From positions 1 through 64,000 of the forward strand of contig JAFUEB010000002.1 in the NCBI GenBank assembly GCA_017464135.1: DNA of 64,000 nucleotides. Reading direction: 5' to 3'. Numbering within the stretch: position 1 is the first letter of the stretch; each line of letters opens with the position of its first letter. The notes beneath the pieces are model-generated. The model searched no databases. It was given only the letters and a program-made list of their open reading frames with translations, and was not told the origin of the DNA. Positions 14,574 to 24,100 of the stretch are shown here, one piece after another. The position numbers and the translations under genes were made by a program. The DNA is from Candidatus Saccharimonadota bacterium. Lineage in GTDB: Bacteria > Patescibacteriota > Saccharimonadia > Saccharimonadales > Saccharimonadaceae.

Positions 14574-17562
14574 CTACAAAAACGCGGTTTCTAACATCGG
14601 CAAATGAGATTGCATTGGTCAGAATAATAGCTGGTGCTTCAGCCACATAGTTTTCGGTGTCAAAGAGGATTTGATCTGGCATCACGACTTCTGGTTCACC
14701 GAATTGGTGGCGAGTGGATGGGTCGTAATTGGCGATATAGTTACCATACTCAATCACATCAAGAAGCGCAACCACATTTTCCTTACTTAAACCAGAATAT
14801 CTAGCAAGAACACCTTCATATGAATTATCGAGCGGATGTTCTTCGTAATATTCGTCGAGGAAGGCGGTTACTGCCGACTTTTCAATTAACCCTTCACTTT
14901 CAGCCAACGACTGATCCTCAATAAATCTTTGATAATTCTTAGCGTCTTCCCAATCCGGAGTCACTGGCGAAACAGTCGTATTGCCAGCCACGCAGGTCTG
15001 TCCACTCACATAACCGATATTAAGAAGCGCTTGCGAGTTTTGCAAAACATCAATCGTATCACCAACTACTGGAATTGCGCCGATTGCAGCGTTCACGAAA
15101 GTATTTTTCAGAGCACTTCCGGTCTCCACATTACCAATCGATGATACACCCGAAACAATGCTCTGGTCGGCAATACCGAATGCAGATGTCCTACCATCAC
15201 AGTACAGAATGTATTTTGCCAAATCTGAGTTACTATTTACAATCGGCACTTCAACACCATTATCATTTCTCGTTTCATCAAGGAAATTATTGGAGAGGGT
15301 TTGTTTGCCAGTTGCTTTATCAACCTTTAGTAGTGGATGATACTCGTCGACTTTATTAATCACATCCGCCGGATCGAGTTCAAGTGTAGTAACATCAGTA
15401 ATTGAGTAAGGGTTGCAGAATTCATCACCTACTGCTCCAATCGAATAAAGATACGGACAAGTCTCTTGGTACTCATCCCAATTTGGCAAAGTCGAATTAA
15501 TATCAAACGCCCTTGCGGTCGGTGTCGAAAGCGCAATTATAGAATTGCCTACGACCGAGCTAGCAGAAGTCACCGTACTCATCAGCGAATTTGCAGACAA
15601 GAAACTCATCATATTTGTGAGCAGTGTCCCCATAAACGTATGTCTAGATGTTACATCAAATGGACTTCGAGTCATCCGGTCATACCGCGCATTCTCCGCT
15701 ATTACCTCCTGCTGAGCCAGCGCGAATTCAGTATATTTCTGAGAATTAGCTAGCGATCCTCCGTTAGCACGGTGAGTATTGCCTAGATACATATTTGCGC
15801 CAGAAACAAGAGCGTTGCCCAGGTCCTCACCACCAATGTCAGAAATCAAATCACGAGTAAAGATTTTTGCAACTACCGGTGTCAGGAATTCGATAGCCGT
15901 AGCAATCACGGCCGAAGCTGCAACCGAAGCGGCCACGCCAGCCAAGAAATCACCAAGTAATGGCGCACAACCAGCCACGGCAGTACCACCAAAGGTAAAC
16001 AACGCACCGAGAATACCTAAAAGACAACCACCAATTTCGAGCGCACTTTGCACAGCACTTACTGCGTTAGCGGCAATCTTTGTAATAGAACATGCTTCGA
16101 ATAATTCCATACTAGTCATCGCTCCACCAAGCACTCGGTTTAAACTACTGGTAATATTGAAGCTCTGAACACTTCTGTCGTTCGCGTTTGGCTTCCTACG
16201 TTCATAAAGCGCCGCCAAACCTTCAGCCTGGACTGCCGTAGTTTCCCTATCGGAATTGCCACCGGATGATTCACCGACGACTACATGCTCATTCAACTTG
16301 GATTCGTTCAAAGTCGATGTAAGCTCAGTAATTGGCGCTTCATCAGCAAGCCCGGCTTTAGTCTTATCAATAGTTTCAAGAAATGAGGTAACAAGACTCA
16401 TAATTTTTAAAGCCTCACTAGCCGTAACTAGCAACGAAACACCACCGAGAAAGTTAAAACCGAGACAAGCATAATTAGCCACCTTACCGGCTGTGCCGAT
16501 TAAACTGCCGCCACTATACGAATCTGCAACAGCTTCAAGCTTCGCTCTAGCATCAGCTTCACTCTGAATCGATGTTCTGTCAAAAGTCCCTTGCCCATAA
16601 CGCTGAGATGCCGTATCGTACAACTCTTCACCTACATATTGTTTGGATGTATGTGTCTGACCTTTGTCATCAGTCGTAGTGACATCTTCATATTCTTCCC
16701 CAGTCTTACGGACATCAACGCCACCCTCTCTAACAGAATCAGTGCCTTTAGCCATTATATCTAGAGCTACCTTCTTAGAATCGACCTCGTCAGACCCCTT
16801 AACTTTTTCAATAAAATCTTTAAAGATGTTTCTAGAGATTCTATTCTTTTGTAAGAACTTCTTCGTTATCGTACCAAACCAGTTCGATATTTGCCCACGC
16901 CATGTCATTGAACCGGCATTATACATTCTAAAGAAGTCCGGATCGTCTCGATAGACATTTTTAAAATCACTCGCCGTAACCGTCTTTATGTCGCCAGAAT
17001 CGGTTTTGTACTTCAAAACCGTACCAGCACCAGAACCTTCAACTTCAATACCTTGCTTTGCTAGTCTAGCTCTCTGTTTATTTGAAATGCTAAACGTGTC
17101 ACCGCGGAATAATGTACCCTTAACTGGATTGATATACTTACCGCTGCCCATTTGCATCTTGAAAAATGCATCCGAACGTTTATTGGCTGTAACAGACATC
17201 GAGTTAAATGCTTCGCGGAATTGTTCAACTAAAGAAAAAGGCTGAAACAATTGTGCACCAGCAAACAATCCACCGAACCCCATGATAAGCGCAATAAGCA
17301 AGCCAATCGGACCCTTTCCTTTCAAGGAGAACTTACCTTTTCCTTTGCCTTTTACAGATATTAATTCTCTACCAGTCCCAGTATAAAACCCATTCGCAGC
17401 CTCTTCGTTCGCGCGGTTTGCATCAAGATTATCACCGGTCTCTTTTGGCTTATCCGAAGCAGCGCCAGCTTCAACTGCACGCAAACCACGCGCGGCTTCA
17501 TTATTAGCCGCGTCAATCTTAGGAATATCATTCCGTTGCGCCGGTTTAGACCTATCGTCCAT
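14569..17562 (-). CDS. Unknown large membrane protein, 997 aa
   Basis: Not recognised. An N-terminal hydrophilic segment of about 80 residues is rich in K, E, N and D. A lysine/glycine run (KGKGKGKFSLKGKG) then leads into a membrane helix at about 85-107. Further hydrophobic stretches lie at about 355-385, 505-560 and 640-660. The long C-terminal part is polar, with several cysteines. This resembles the polytopic core proteins of type IV secretion-like machines only in general shape; no motif confirms it. A TATAAT element lies 7 bases before the ATG. An 84-aa membrane protein gene precedes it on the same strand. Confidence 0.7.
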   Translation of the reverse strand: MDDRSKPAQRNDIPKIDAANNEAARGLRAVEAGAASDKPKETGDNLDANRANEEAANGFYTGTGRELISVKGKGKGKFSLKGKGPIGLLIALIMGFGGLFAGAQLFQPFSLVEQFREAFNSMSVTANKRSDAFFKMQMGSGKYINPVKGTLFRGDTFSISNKQRARLAKQGIEVEGSGAGTVLKYKTDSGDIKTVTASDFKNVYRDDPDFFRMYNAGSMTWRGQISNWFGTITKKFLQKNRISRNIFKDFIEKVKGSDEVDSKKVALDIMAKGTDSVREGGVDVRKTGEEYEDVTTTDDKGQTHTSKQYVGEELYDTASQRYGQGTFDRTSIQSEADARAKLEAVADSYSGGSLIGTAGKVANYACLGFNFLGGVSLLVTASEALKIMSLVTSFLETIDKTKAGLADEAPITELTSTLNESKLNEHVVVGESSGGNSDRETTAVQAEGLAALYERRKPNANDRSVQSFNITSSLNRVLGGAMTSMELFEACSITKIAANAVSAVQSALEIGGCLLGILGALFTFGGTAVAGCAPLLGDFLAGVAASVAASAVIATAIEFLTPVVAKIFTRDLISDIGGEDLGNALVSGANMYLGNTHRANGGSLANSQKYTEFALAQQEVIAENARYDRMTRSPFDVTSRHTFMGTLLTNMMSFLSANSLMSTVTSASSVVGNSIIALSTPTARAFDINSTLPNWDEYQETCPYLYSIGAVGDEFCNPYSITDVTTLELDPADVINKVDEYHPLLKVDKATGKQTLSNNFLDETRNDNGVEVPIVNSNSDLAKYILYCDGRTSAFGIADQSIVSGVSSIGNVETGSALKNTFVNAAIGAIPVVGDTIDVLQNSQALLNIGYVSGQTCVAGNTTVSPVTPDWEDAKNYQRFIEDQSLAESEGLIEKSAVTAFLDEYYEEHPLDNSYEGVLARYSGLSKENVVALLDVIEYGNYIANYDPSTRHQFGEPEVVMPDQILFDTENYVAEAPAIILTNAISFADVRNRVFVV

Positions 17563-17569
17563 ACAATAT

Positions 17570-17575
17570 ATTATA
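17570..17575 (-). promoter_or_regulatory. -10 element of the 997-aa gene
   Basis: Minus-strand TGCTATATAAT; TATAAT lies 7 bases before the ATG at 17562. Confidence 0.55.
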
Positions 17576-17616
17576 TAGCACTTATGCTAAATTTTGAAGC
17601 ACTTTCACGTCAAAAA

Positions 17617-17871
17617 CTAGTGCTGACTACCAAGCGTAATACCCACAACTACAAGAACTGCTACCACTACAATTCCAACTAGAATCCACATCCAACTATA
17701 CTTACCAGTCTTCTTTAAATCACGGACATAATCAGAATCTTCTACGTAATCCGGATCATCTTTATCGCCCACTTGTTTTGAAGTCGCATTCATTTTTTCA
17801 CGCAAGTCTGCATTAATTCGACGCGAAAGTTCATCCGTCACATCATCTTTTTTACTTACCATTATGCCCAT
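17617..17871 (-). CDS. Unknown small bitopic membrane protein, 84 aa
   Basis: Charged N-terminal 55 residues (DDVTDELSRRINADLREKM, then an acidic DDPDYVEDSDYVRD stretch) are followed by one C-terminal membrane helix at about 58-80, leaving a tail of only four residues. This is a tail-anchor layout with the bulk in the cytoplasm. The ATG at 17871 is used, with AGGGA nine bases upstream; a second in-frame ATG four codons on is possible. It precedes the 997-aa gene by 54 bases, so the two products may work together, but this is inference. Confidence 0.65.
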   Translation of the reverse strand: MGIMVSKKDDVTDELSRRINADLREKMNATSKQVGDKDDPDYVEDSDYVRDLKKTGKYSWMWILVGIVVVAVLVVVGITLGSQH

Positions 17872-17902
17872 AGTCTATTCCCTAAAAATTAAATACTTTT
17901 TC

Positions 17903-17931
17903 ATTATATCACACCGATAATATGCTATAAT
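17903..17931. promoter_or_regulatory. Divergent promoters of the 84-aa and aquaporin genes
   Basis: Minus strand: TGATATAAT with hexamer 17903-17908. Plus strand: TGCTATAAT with hexamer 17926-17931. Both are extended -10 elements, and both genes have leaders with ribosome binding sites. Confidence 0.7.
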
Positions 17932-17958
17932 ATAGTAAATATTATTTAAGGAGGAGAA

Positions 17959-18888
17959 ATGGCAACAAAAAAGCCTAAGGCATCGTCTAGGACTACGAAG
18001 TCCAAAACGACCAAGCCAAAAACTGCCGCGAAGACTGTCGTGAAGCCAGTGTCCGAGGCCTCTAAAACACAAACGGTGGAGAGAGAAGTTATCACTTCGA
18101 CAAAAGGCAAATCTATCTTTAGTGGTTTCTTCAGCAGAAAATATGAAGAAAAAGAAAGCATCTTGACGATTTTCAAGAATCACAAGTTCTACGGCGCATT
18201 GCTCGGCGAAGTACTTGGTTCAATGCTCATTACATTGTTCCTCTTCGCACTCGGCCTTATGGGCATGGCAAGTGCTGCTAACTATTCATTCTTGATCTTA
18301 GCGGTCTTCATTGCAATCTACTCACTTTCAGGCGCCTGCCTCAACCCAATCATCACGGTTGGCATGATGGCTTCCCGCCGCATCTCAGTCATTCGTGGCG
18401 TGATGTATCTCATCGCTCAGGTGCTCGGTGCCTGGCTCGGTTGGGTCATCTTCAACGCCTTCCATTTGGCTGGCGGCGAAACCGCCTACGAAATTCCAAA
18501 GATGACCGCAATTGGCGAGAACCAATTCTGGGTCTTCGCAATGATTGAGCTTCTTGGTGCAATCGTGATCGCATTCTTCTTTGCTCGCGCTCTCAAATAC
18601 AAGCGCAGCGTCTTTACTTTCGCAGCAACCACTGCTGGTGGTATTGTTCTTGCAATGCTCATTGGCTTCGTTGTTTCAGCCGCTTTCGTCGGCGTCCAAA
18701 ACAACTTCGTCTACAACCCAGCAGCTGCATTAATGTTCCAAATCTTCCCAGAATCTGGTGATAACTTTGGCGCAGTTCTTGGCGGTATTTGCCAAGCACT
18801 CTCAGTCTATGCATTGCTCCCAATGATTGGTGGCGTAGTAGGTTTCTACCTCTCCGACTTCATGGGCAAGCTTTCCGGCGAAGAGTAA
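17959..18888 (+). CDS. Aquaporin/MIP-family channel with divergent pore motifs
   Basis: 309 residues. About 70 N-terminal residues rich in K, T and A are followed by six membrane helices and two half-helix loops of the MIP fold. Loop B reads SGACLNPIIT in place of SGAHxNPAVT. Loop E reads YNPAAALM, so the arginine normally following NPA (selectivity filter) is replaced by alanine. MIP proteins pass water, glycerol or small neutral solutes; the altered pore makes the substrate uncertain. AAGGAGGAG before the ATG supports the start. A terminator follows. Confidence 0.85.
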   Translation: MATKKPKASSRTTKSKTTKPKTAAKTVVKPVSEASKTQTVEREVITSTKGKSIFSGFFSRKYEEKESILTIFKNHKFYGALLGEVLGSMLITLFLFALGLMGMASAANYSFLILAVFIAIYSLSGACLNPIITVGMMASRRISVIRGVMYLIAQVLGAWLGWVIFNAFHLAGGETAYEIPKMTAIGENQFWVFAMIELLGAIVIAFFFARALKYKRSVFTFAATTAGGIVLAMLIGFVVSAAFVGVQNNFVYNPAAALMFQIFPESGDNFGAVLGGICQALSVYALLPMIGGVVGFYLSDFMGKLSGEE

Positions 18889-18899
18889 AATCCAATAAA

Positions 18900-18931
18900 A
18901 TAACCCGTCTAAATGGCGGGTTATTTTTTTA
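18900..18931 (+). terminator. Rho-independent terminator after the aquaporin gene
   Basis: ATAACCCG pairs with CGGGTTAT, followed by a run of T. The minus-strand side has ATTTTATT, so it may also stop metG transcription. Confidence 0.88.
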
Positions 18932-18940
18932 CCTCTAGAT

Positions 18941-20353
18941 TTAATTCTTCGGGAAGAGTGGCGTTTCTGGTGGCACAATTTTACCACTAAAGATCTTTTC
19001 AATCTTCTCGGCCGTACCCGGAATAAATGGACGAAGCATGTGGGCCACACTAACGAGATTACTAATCATCTCGCCCATCACCTTTTCGAGTTTTTCCGTC
19101 TCACCAGCCTTCGCGAGCGCCCATGGTTTCTCATCGTCAATTCTACGATTAATACCCTGAATCTTTTCCCAAACGAAATCAAAGGCTTTGTTAAACTCAA
19201 AATTATCCATGAGTTCGCGGTATTCTTTTGGCAAGTTCACCTTTACTTTTGGCGCTGAAATACCATTCTTATTTGCGAGTGTCGCTAAACGTTGCACCAA
19301 GTTACCAAGATCATTTGCGAGTTCATTATTGTAAGCATCCTCGAACTTTTCCCACGTAAAATCGGAATCCGCAAACGTATCGATGTGACGGAGGAAATAA
19401 TATCTCATCGCATCGAGACCGTGTTTGTCCATCACTTCAATTGGATCAACTACGTTGCCAATCGACTTGCTCATCTTCTGTCCGTCCGCAAGCACCATGC
19501 CATGCGAGACCAAAGTCTTTGGCACTTTGAGACCTAGACCAAGTAACATCGCTGGCCAAATGATTGCGTGGAACCTCAAAATATCTTTACCCACAAATTC
19601 GGCTGATGCTGGCCACCATTCCGAAATATCTTTTTCCGGAAAGCCAAGCACCGTAATATAATTTGCGAGTGCATCAATCCAAACATACATCACTTGCGTA
19701 TCATCATCCGGTACTGGCACACCCCATGTAAGCTGCGCTTTTGGACGTGAAATCGATACATCCGGCGAATCTTCAAGCAATTTCAAAATTTCGCGTTTTC
19801 TAAATTCTGGCAAAATCAAAAGTTCATCGCTTTCAATCTTTTCGCGAATCTCGTCCTTGAAATCCGAAATGCGTAAATAATAATTCTCTTCTTCGAGCCT
19901 TTCGTACGGTTTTTGATGATCCGGACAAATGCCGTGATTTTCTTCGGCTTCTTTGTTCGTGACATATCTTTCACAACCAGTACAATACCAACCTTCGTAT
20001 TTTGAAGAATAAATGTGGTCTTTTAATTTTAACCATATTTGTTGACAAAGTTTTTCGTGACTATCATCGGTCGTACGAATAAAATCCGTATATTCTACAC
20101 CGAGTTTATGAATGAACTCTTGGAATTTCTTTGCATTCTCAGCCACATATTCTTCGACCGGCACACCGAGTTCCTTGGCTTTCAAAAAGATTTTGTTGCC
20201 ATGTTCATCCGTTCCGGCTTGGAAACGTACATTATCGCCAATCAATTTATGATATCTAGCACAAGTGTCTGCAAGACAATAATCCATCGCATGGCCGATG
20301 TGTGGCACACCGTTTACGTATGGAATTGCAGTTGTAATATAAAAATTAGACAT
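18941..20353 (-). CDS. metG: Methionyl-tRNA synthetase
   Basis: 470 residues, the short form without the C-terminal EMAP domain. The HIGH motif is in PYVNGVPHIGHAMDY near residue 10. A zinc-binding loop has CTGCERYV followed by GICPDHQ near 125-148. KMSKS lies in GQKMSKSIGNVVDP near 298. The helical anticodon domain covers about 350-470. It charges elongator and initiator tRNA-Met. The ATG lies 6 bases after TAAAAT, so initiation may be leaderless. Confidence 0.97.
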   Translation of the reverse strand: MSNFYITTAIPYVNGVPHIGHAMDYCLADTCARYHKLIGDNVRFQAGTDEHGNKIFLKAKELGVPVEEYVAENAKKFQEFIHKLGVEYTDFIRTTDDSHEKLCQQIWLKLKDHIYSSKYEGWYCTGCERYVTNKEAEENHGICPDHQKPYERLEEENYYLRISDFKDEIREKIESDELLILPEFRKREILKLLEDSPDVSISRPKAQLTWGVPVPDDDTQVMYVWIDALANYITVLGFPEKDISEWWPASAEFVGKDILRFHAIIWPAMLLGLGLKVPKTLVSHGMVLADGQKMSKSIGNVVDPIEVMDKHGLDAMRYYFLRHIDTFADSDFTWEKFEDAYNNELANDLGNLVQRLATLANKNGISAPKVKVNLPKEYRELMDNFEFNKAFDFVWEKIQGINRRIDDEKPWALAKAGETEKLEKVMGEMISNLVSVAHMLRPFIPGTAEKIEKIFSGKIVPPETPLFPKN

Positions 20354-20359
20354 AACACA

Positions 20360-20365
20360 ATTTTA
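20360..20365 (-). promoter_or_regulatory. -10 element of metG
   Basis: Minus-strand TAAAAT, 6 bases before the ATG; TATAAA, two bases further up, is an alternative hexamer. Confidence 0.45.
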
Positions 20366-20406
20366 TAATGCTATGTCTAATTTATCAAGCGTAAGGAATA
20401 AACGCG

Positions 20407-21084
20407 TTATTTACCAAGTTGCATAATGAGTACAACTACGAGCACTGCGACGATTAAGCCAGCAACCGCTACGAGTGCAATCAAAGTTGATTTGCTAGTT
20501 TTCTTCTTGGCTGGAGCTGGAGCCGAGGTGTTTGTCGGCTGATCGCTAGCAGCTGGATCGTTAAAAGCAACACTTGGTGTGTGACCTGGATCGGCGACCG
20601 GAGCGGCACCTTCCGGAACGGAAATTGCACTACCGATCGAACCAGGAACTGGTTCAGCAGCCTTGAATGGAGCCTTGAGTTCTTCTTCAACTGGATCTGG
20701 TGCTTTTGGTGGAGCTGGCATCGTAATTGGGTCAGTTGCACCAACAAGTGGTTGACCGCCTGCGCCTGGAGCAGCAAATGCCTCTGAAGCAGACATTTGA
20801 TTAAATACTGGAGCAGCACCCGGAGCAGCAACTGGTGGTACCGGCGGTACCGGTGGCACGCCTGGAGCAGCAGGTGCGGCCGAAGCAACTGGCGCGGCTG
20901 GAGCTGGAGCAACTGGCGCAACAGGTGCGGCCGGAGCAACAGGTGCAGCTGGAGCTGGAGCAACCGGAGCTGCTGGAGCAGCTGGTTCTGGGGCTGGTAC
21001 TGGTGGTACCGGTGGTACCGGTGGGACGGCCGGTGCAGCTGGAGCTGGAGCCGGTGTCGGGGTTGGATTAGTTAGTGGATCCAT
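20407..21084 (-). CDS. Pro/Ala-rich bitopic membrane protein, 225 aa
   Basis: Function unknown. Residues 1-95 are low complexity, made almost only of P, A and V, with two PPVPPVPPV runs. A more mixed acidic segment covers about 95-190, followed by a KKKTSKS stretch, one membrane helix at about 200-221 and a very short tail. A cytoplasmic or spacer-type extended stalk is likely. It stands alone between metG and the surface-protein gene. AAGGAA lies upstream of the ATG. The Pro/Ala stretch makes homology calls unsafe. Confidence 0.7.
   Translation of the reverse strand: MDPLTNPTPTPAPAPAAPAVPPVPPVPPVPAPEPAAPAAPVAPAPAAPVAPAAPVAPVAPAPAAPVASAAPAAPGVPPVPPVPPVAAPGAAPVFNQMSASEAFAAPGAGGQPLVGATDPITMPAPPKAPDPVEEELKAPFKAAEPVPGSIGSAISVPEGAAPVADPGHTPSVAFNDPAASDQPTNTSAPAPAKKKTSKSTLIALVAVAGLIVAVLVVVLIMQLGK
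20831..20860 (-). repeat. Nine-base tandem repeat coding PPV, copy A
   Basis: Three imperfect GGTACCGGT-type units coding PPVPPVPPV. A second, near-identical cluster lies at 20995-21028. Confidence 0.7.
20995..21028 (-). repeat. Nine-base tandem repeat coding PPV, copy B
   Basis: Units of GGTACCGGT repeat three to four times and code the first PPVPPVPPV run of the Pro/Ala-rich protein. Slippage or duplication could change stalk length. Confidence 0.7.
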
Positions 21085-21151
21085 TTGTTATATTCCTTAC
21101 TTTTTTAATACACTATACTTTATTCTAGTTTACCATTAATGCTTATTTTTG

Positions 21152-24100
21152 TTAATACCTCGGTGCGATTTCGTGGGTATAGACCGCTGTCAGATTCTTG
21201 TGTTCGTTATTTGGATCCGACTTTGCTCTACCCCAAAGAATCGTCGAAGTATCGTAATTCACAATTTCGGCCGGAACTTTCGAATTCACGCCGGTCGCCG
21301 CGCCGTATGTACGGTTAAAGAACAATTTATTCGTAATGATTGCGCCATTCACTTGTAAGTGATATGAGTTCTGTCTAGAATTAATGTCATTCGATTCACA
21401 AGTGCTCAGATCATTCTCGGCGATAATAATCGCATCAATTCGTCTGACCGTACAACCGATCTTAATATTATTCGCATAGATAATCATCTTCGGAATCTGG
21501 TCGAGCGCCGTGAAGGTCGAATTCTGATACTGAATATTGCCATTAATCGTCAAGTCGCCAGCCACATTAATAATATGCGTTCTACCAACATTCACGGTGT
21601 TCGTGTTAATCGTCGCATTGCCGCTCACGTTGTACCTTACGATATTCTTCGCTGAACTATTGTTAATCGTAATCGTCGAGCCACCAGAAAGTTCATTGAC
21701 TAGGCTGTCCTCATTCGGCAGTTGCCCAATTAGCGACTTCTGATTTGACAGCACGGCCGAGATTCCGGAATTACCAGTGACCTGTGCCCCCGGACAGATA
21801 CCAGACACGATGTTACTAGCGTAGTTTGCTAAGCTGAGCGGCACCCGATATTTACAATAGTCCGACGCTGGCTCTTGCGAGCCACCTCCTGCGATGTTAT
21901 TAGCAAGACCGGAAGCGGCACCTGATGCGAGAGCGAGGATCGTACCATTAGCCGTTACACTTTGCTCAACCCATGACGAGAAGACAAACACGCCACTAAA
22001 TGCCGGAAGATTCTTCAAATTATTCTTAATCGCGGCAGAAGTCTTAATCGTACCACCAGAATACAGGCTACCACCCCAAACTTGGAAACTCGGACGCTTT
22101 GCAATCAGGAAACATTTCGATTCGGAAATCCGCCAAGTTTTGCTACCTTCTTTTTCATTCCAGTTGGTATAAGCACCACTGTATGCTGGGTAAGTTGCCA
22201 CGGCCACACAAATGTAGGTTCCGGCCTTTTGATCCGGCACGCTCATTTTGAGCTCACGATTGTAAGCAATACCATCAAGTCTACCCGTCGTGTTGAGCGG
22301 GCTGTTTTCCTCATTATCATAACGACAATTCACATCATCCTTAGTTAGCCCGAAGTATCTACAAACATCCTGCGTCTTACCATTACCCCAACTATCCGCG
22401 GCGTTTTTCACGCCATTAAGTGGTGTGTAAATAATGATACGCCCTAAGAATTCCGGCACAATCGTTGCATACTTTTGCGCATCGGAACCATCCGTCGTTT
22501 CCGGATTCTTGCGCGGAACCACGTCGATTTCATATTCAATCTTCTTGTCTTCACCAGCATAAACTGGATCGGTATTGTCGGTCTTAATCTTGAGCGCCAT
22601 ATCAAAGTTATACGGAACATAAGCGTGTGCGATGCTCGTCTTGCTTGTCGTGCTAACATTAGCGAGGTTATCTTTTGCCGTGCTATAAGACGTAAAGGTC
22701 ACTTGGCTTGGCGACATCGCCGTCGCGTTCGATTTAGTAATGTTCGTCGTCACCGACTCACCCAAATCCTTACCTACTTCCGAAATCGTCACGCGGTGAG
22801 TATTAACTTCTTTTTGCTTATCCGTTTTACCAAGATTATAATAATGTGGCGTCGAATAGCTAAATGAGCCGTTGCTATGTACCATGATGGCATTATTCCA
22901 ACTATTATTATTGCCACGGTTTTGGTTAAACAGCTGATATAGATAGTAATAAGTATTTAACGAGCCGGTCGGCTTAACCGCACCACCATCAATTTGCAAC
23001 CTTTGCGGCACGAGATAAGTCGTGTATTGGAGAATCGGGTTATAAGTTGCACGATATGAAATAGTATTACCCGGCTTCGCGTAAACCGCCTTCTGATACT
23101 TATGATATTTAGTCGGACCATCTGGGTTCTTCACGCGCATATCGAGGAAGGCATCGCTGAGTTGGTCGTCCTCCATCGTCGTCGGATCATTAGTCGGATC
23201 ATCCGGTTGCGCCTTACCCAGCGCCGAAGCACAAAGCTTGAGTGAAGTGTAAGCCGGCGGCGTTACATAGTTATTATTCGGTTTGAATTGTAAAATCTCA
23301 CAAACCACCTGCCCAGGCTTCAAAGTCAAATTATTGTCCGTGAGTACCTGGTGCGGGTTCCTCGTAAAGTATTCTTCGCCGCTACCAAGATTATTATTTG
23401 CCGTGACAGTCGAGGAATAGTTTGAAGTACGCGAAATTACATAATTAGTCGAACCGGTACCAGCCGTGCGCCTAAGATTATGGTTAAACGAAACCGTACA
23501 TCCCGTCACCGGACAGTTATCGATATTCTTTACCACTGTCTTACTCGCATCGGTCCAATCCACAGTATCACTACCAGATGGCGTCGTTACATTAATCTTA
23601 CCCTGGAAGGTTGATGGCTTAGCATAGGCGCAAGCCTTGACTGTTACATTACCATTCCCCTTCGGGCTAAATACTACATAATAGCACAAGGTCTCACCCG
23701 GGCGAATCGACTCTACATATGGATTTCGATAGGCCGATCGGAGCCACACACTCAGCGTTGACCCAGACGTACTTGGCGCAAACGGAGCCGCCGGATTAGT
23801 CGTCTGCTGATATGCAGAACCACCAGTTATTTGCCGGTAAACCACAAAGTTTACATTACCTTCACCCTTTTCTAGTTTCATTGCAATATCAAAAGCTACA
23901 TCACAACCCGAGTTCGGACAATCTATCTGGATATTCTGTGTTGCGTCTCGCTGGGAGAAACCAGTGCCATTCCCGCTCACCGAACTGCCACCAGACACCC
24001 TCGCTCGCGCCGAGAATTCCTGATGCTGATAAATCGCATAGACTGTCTGGTTACTCCAAAGTGCCGTCACCGCGTACGTTATATTGGTCGAAATATATGA

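Noticed and set aside
20797-21075. Plus-strand Trp/Ser-rich frames over the Pro/Ala gene
   Set aside because: They are the mirror of Pro/Ala codons (GGN, TGG) and not real coding sequence.
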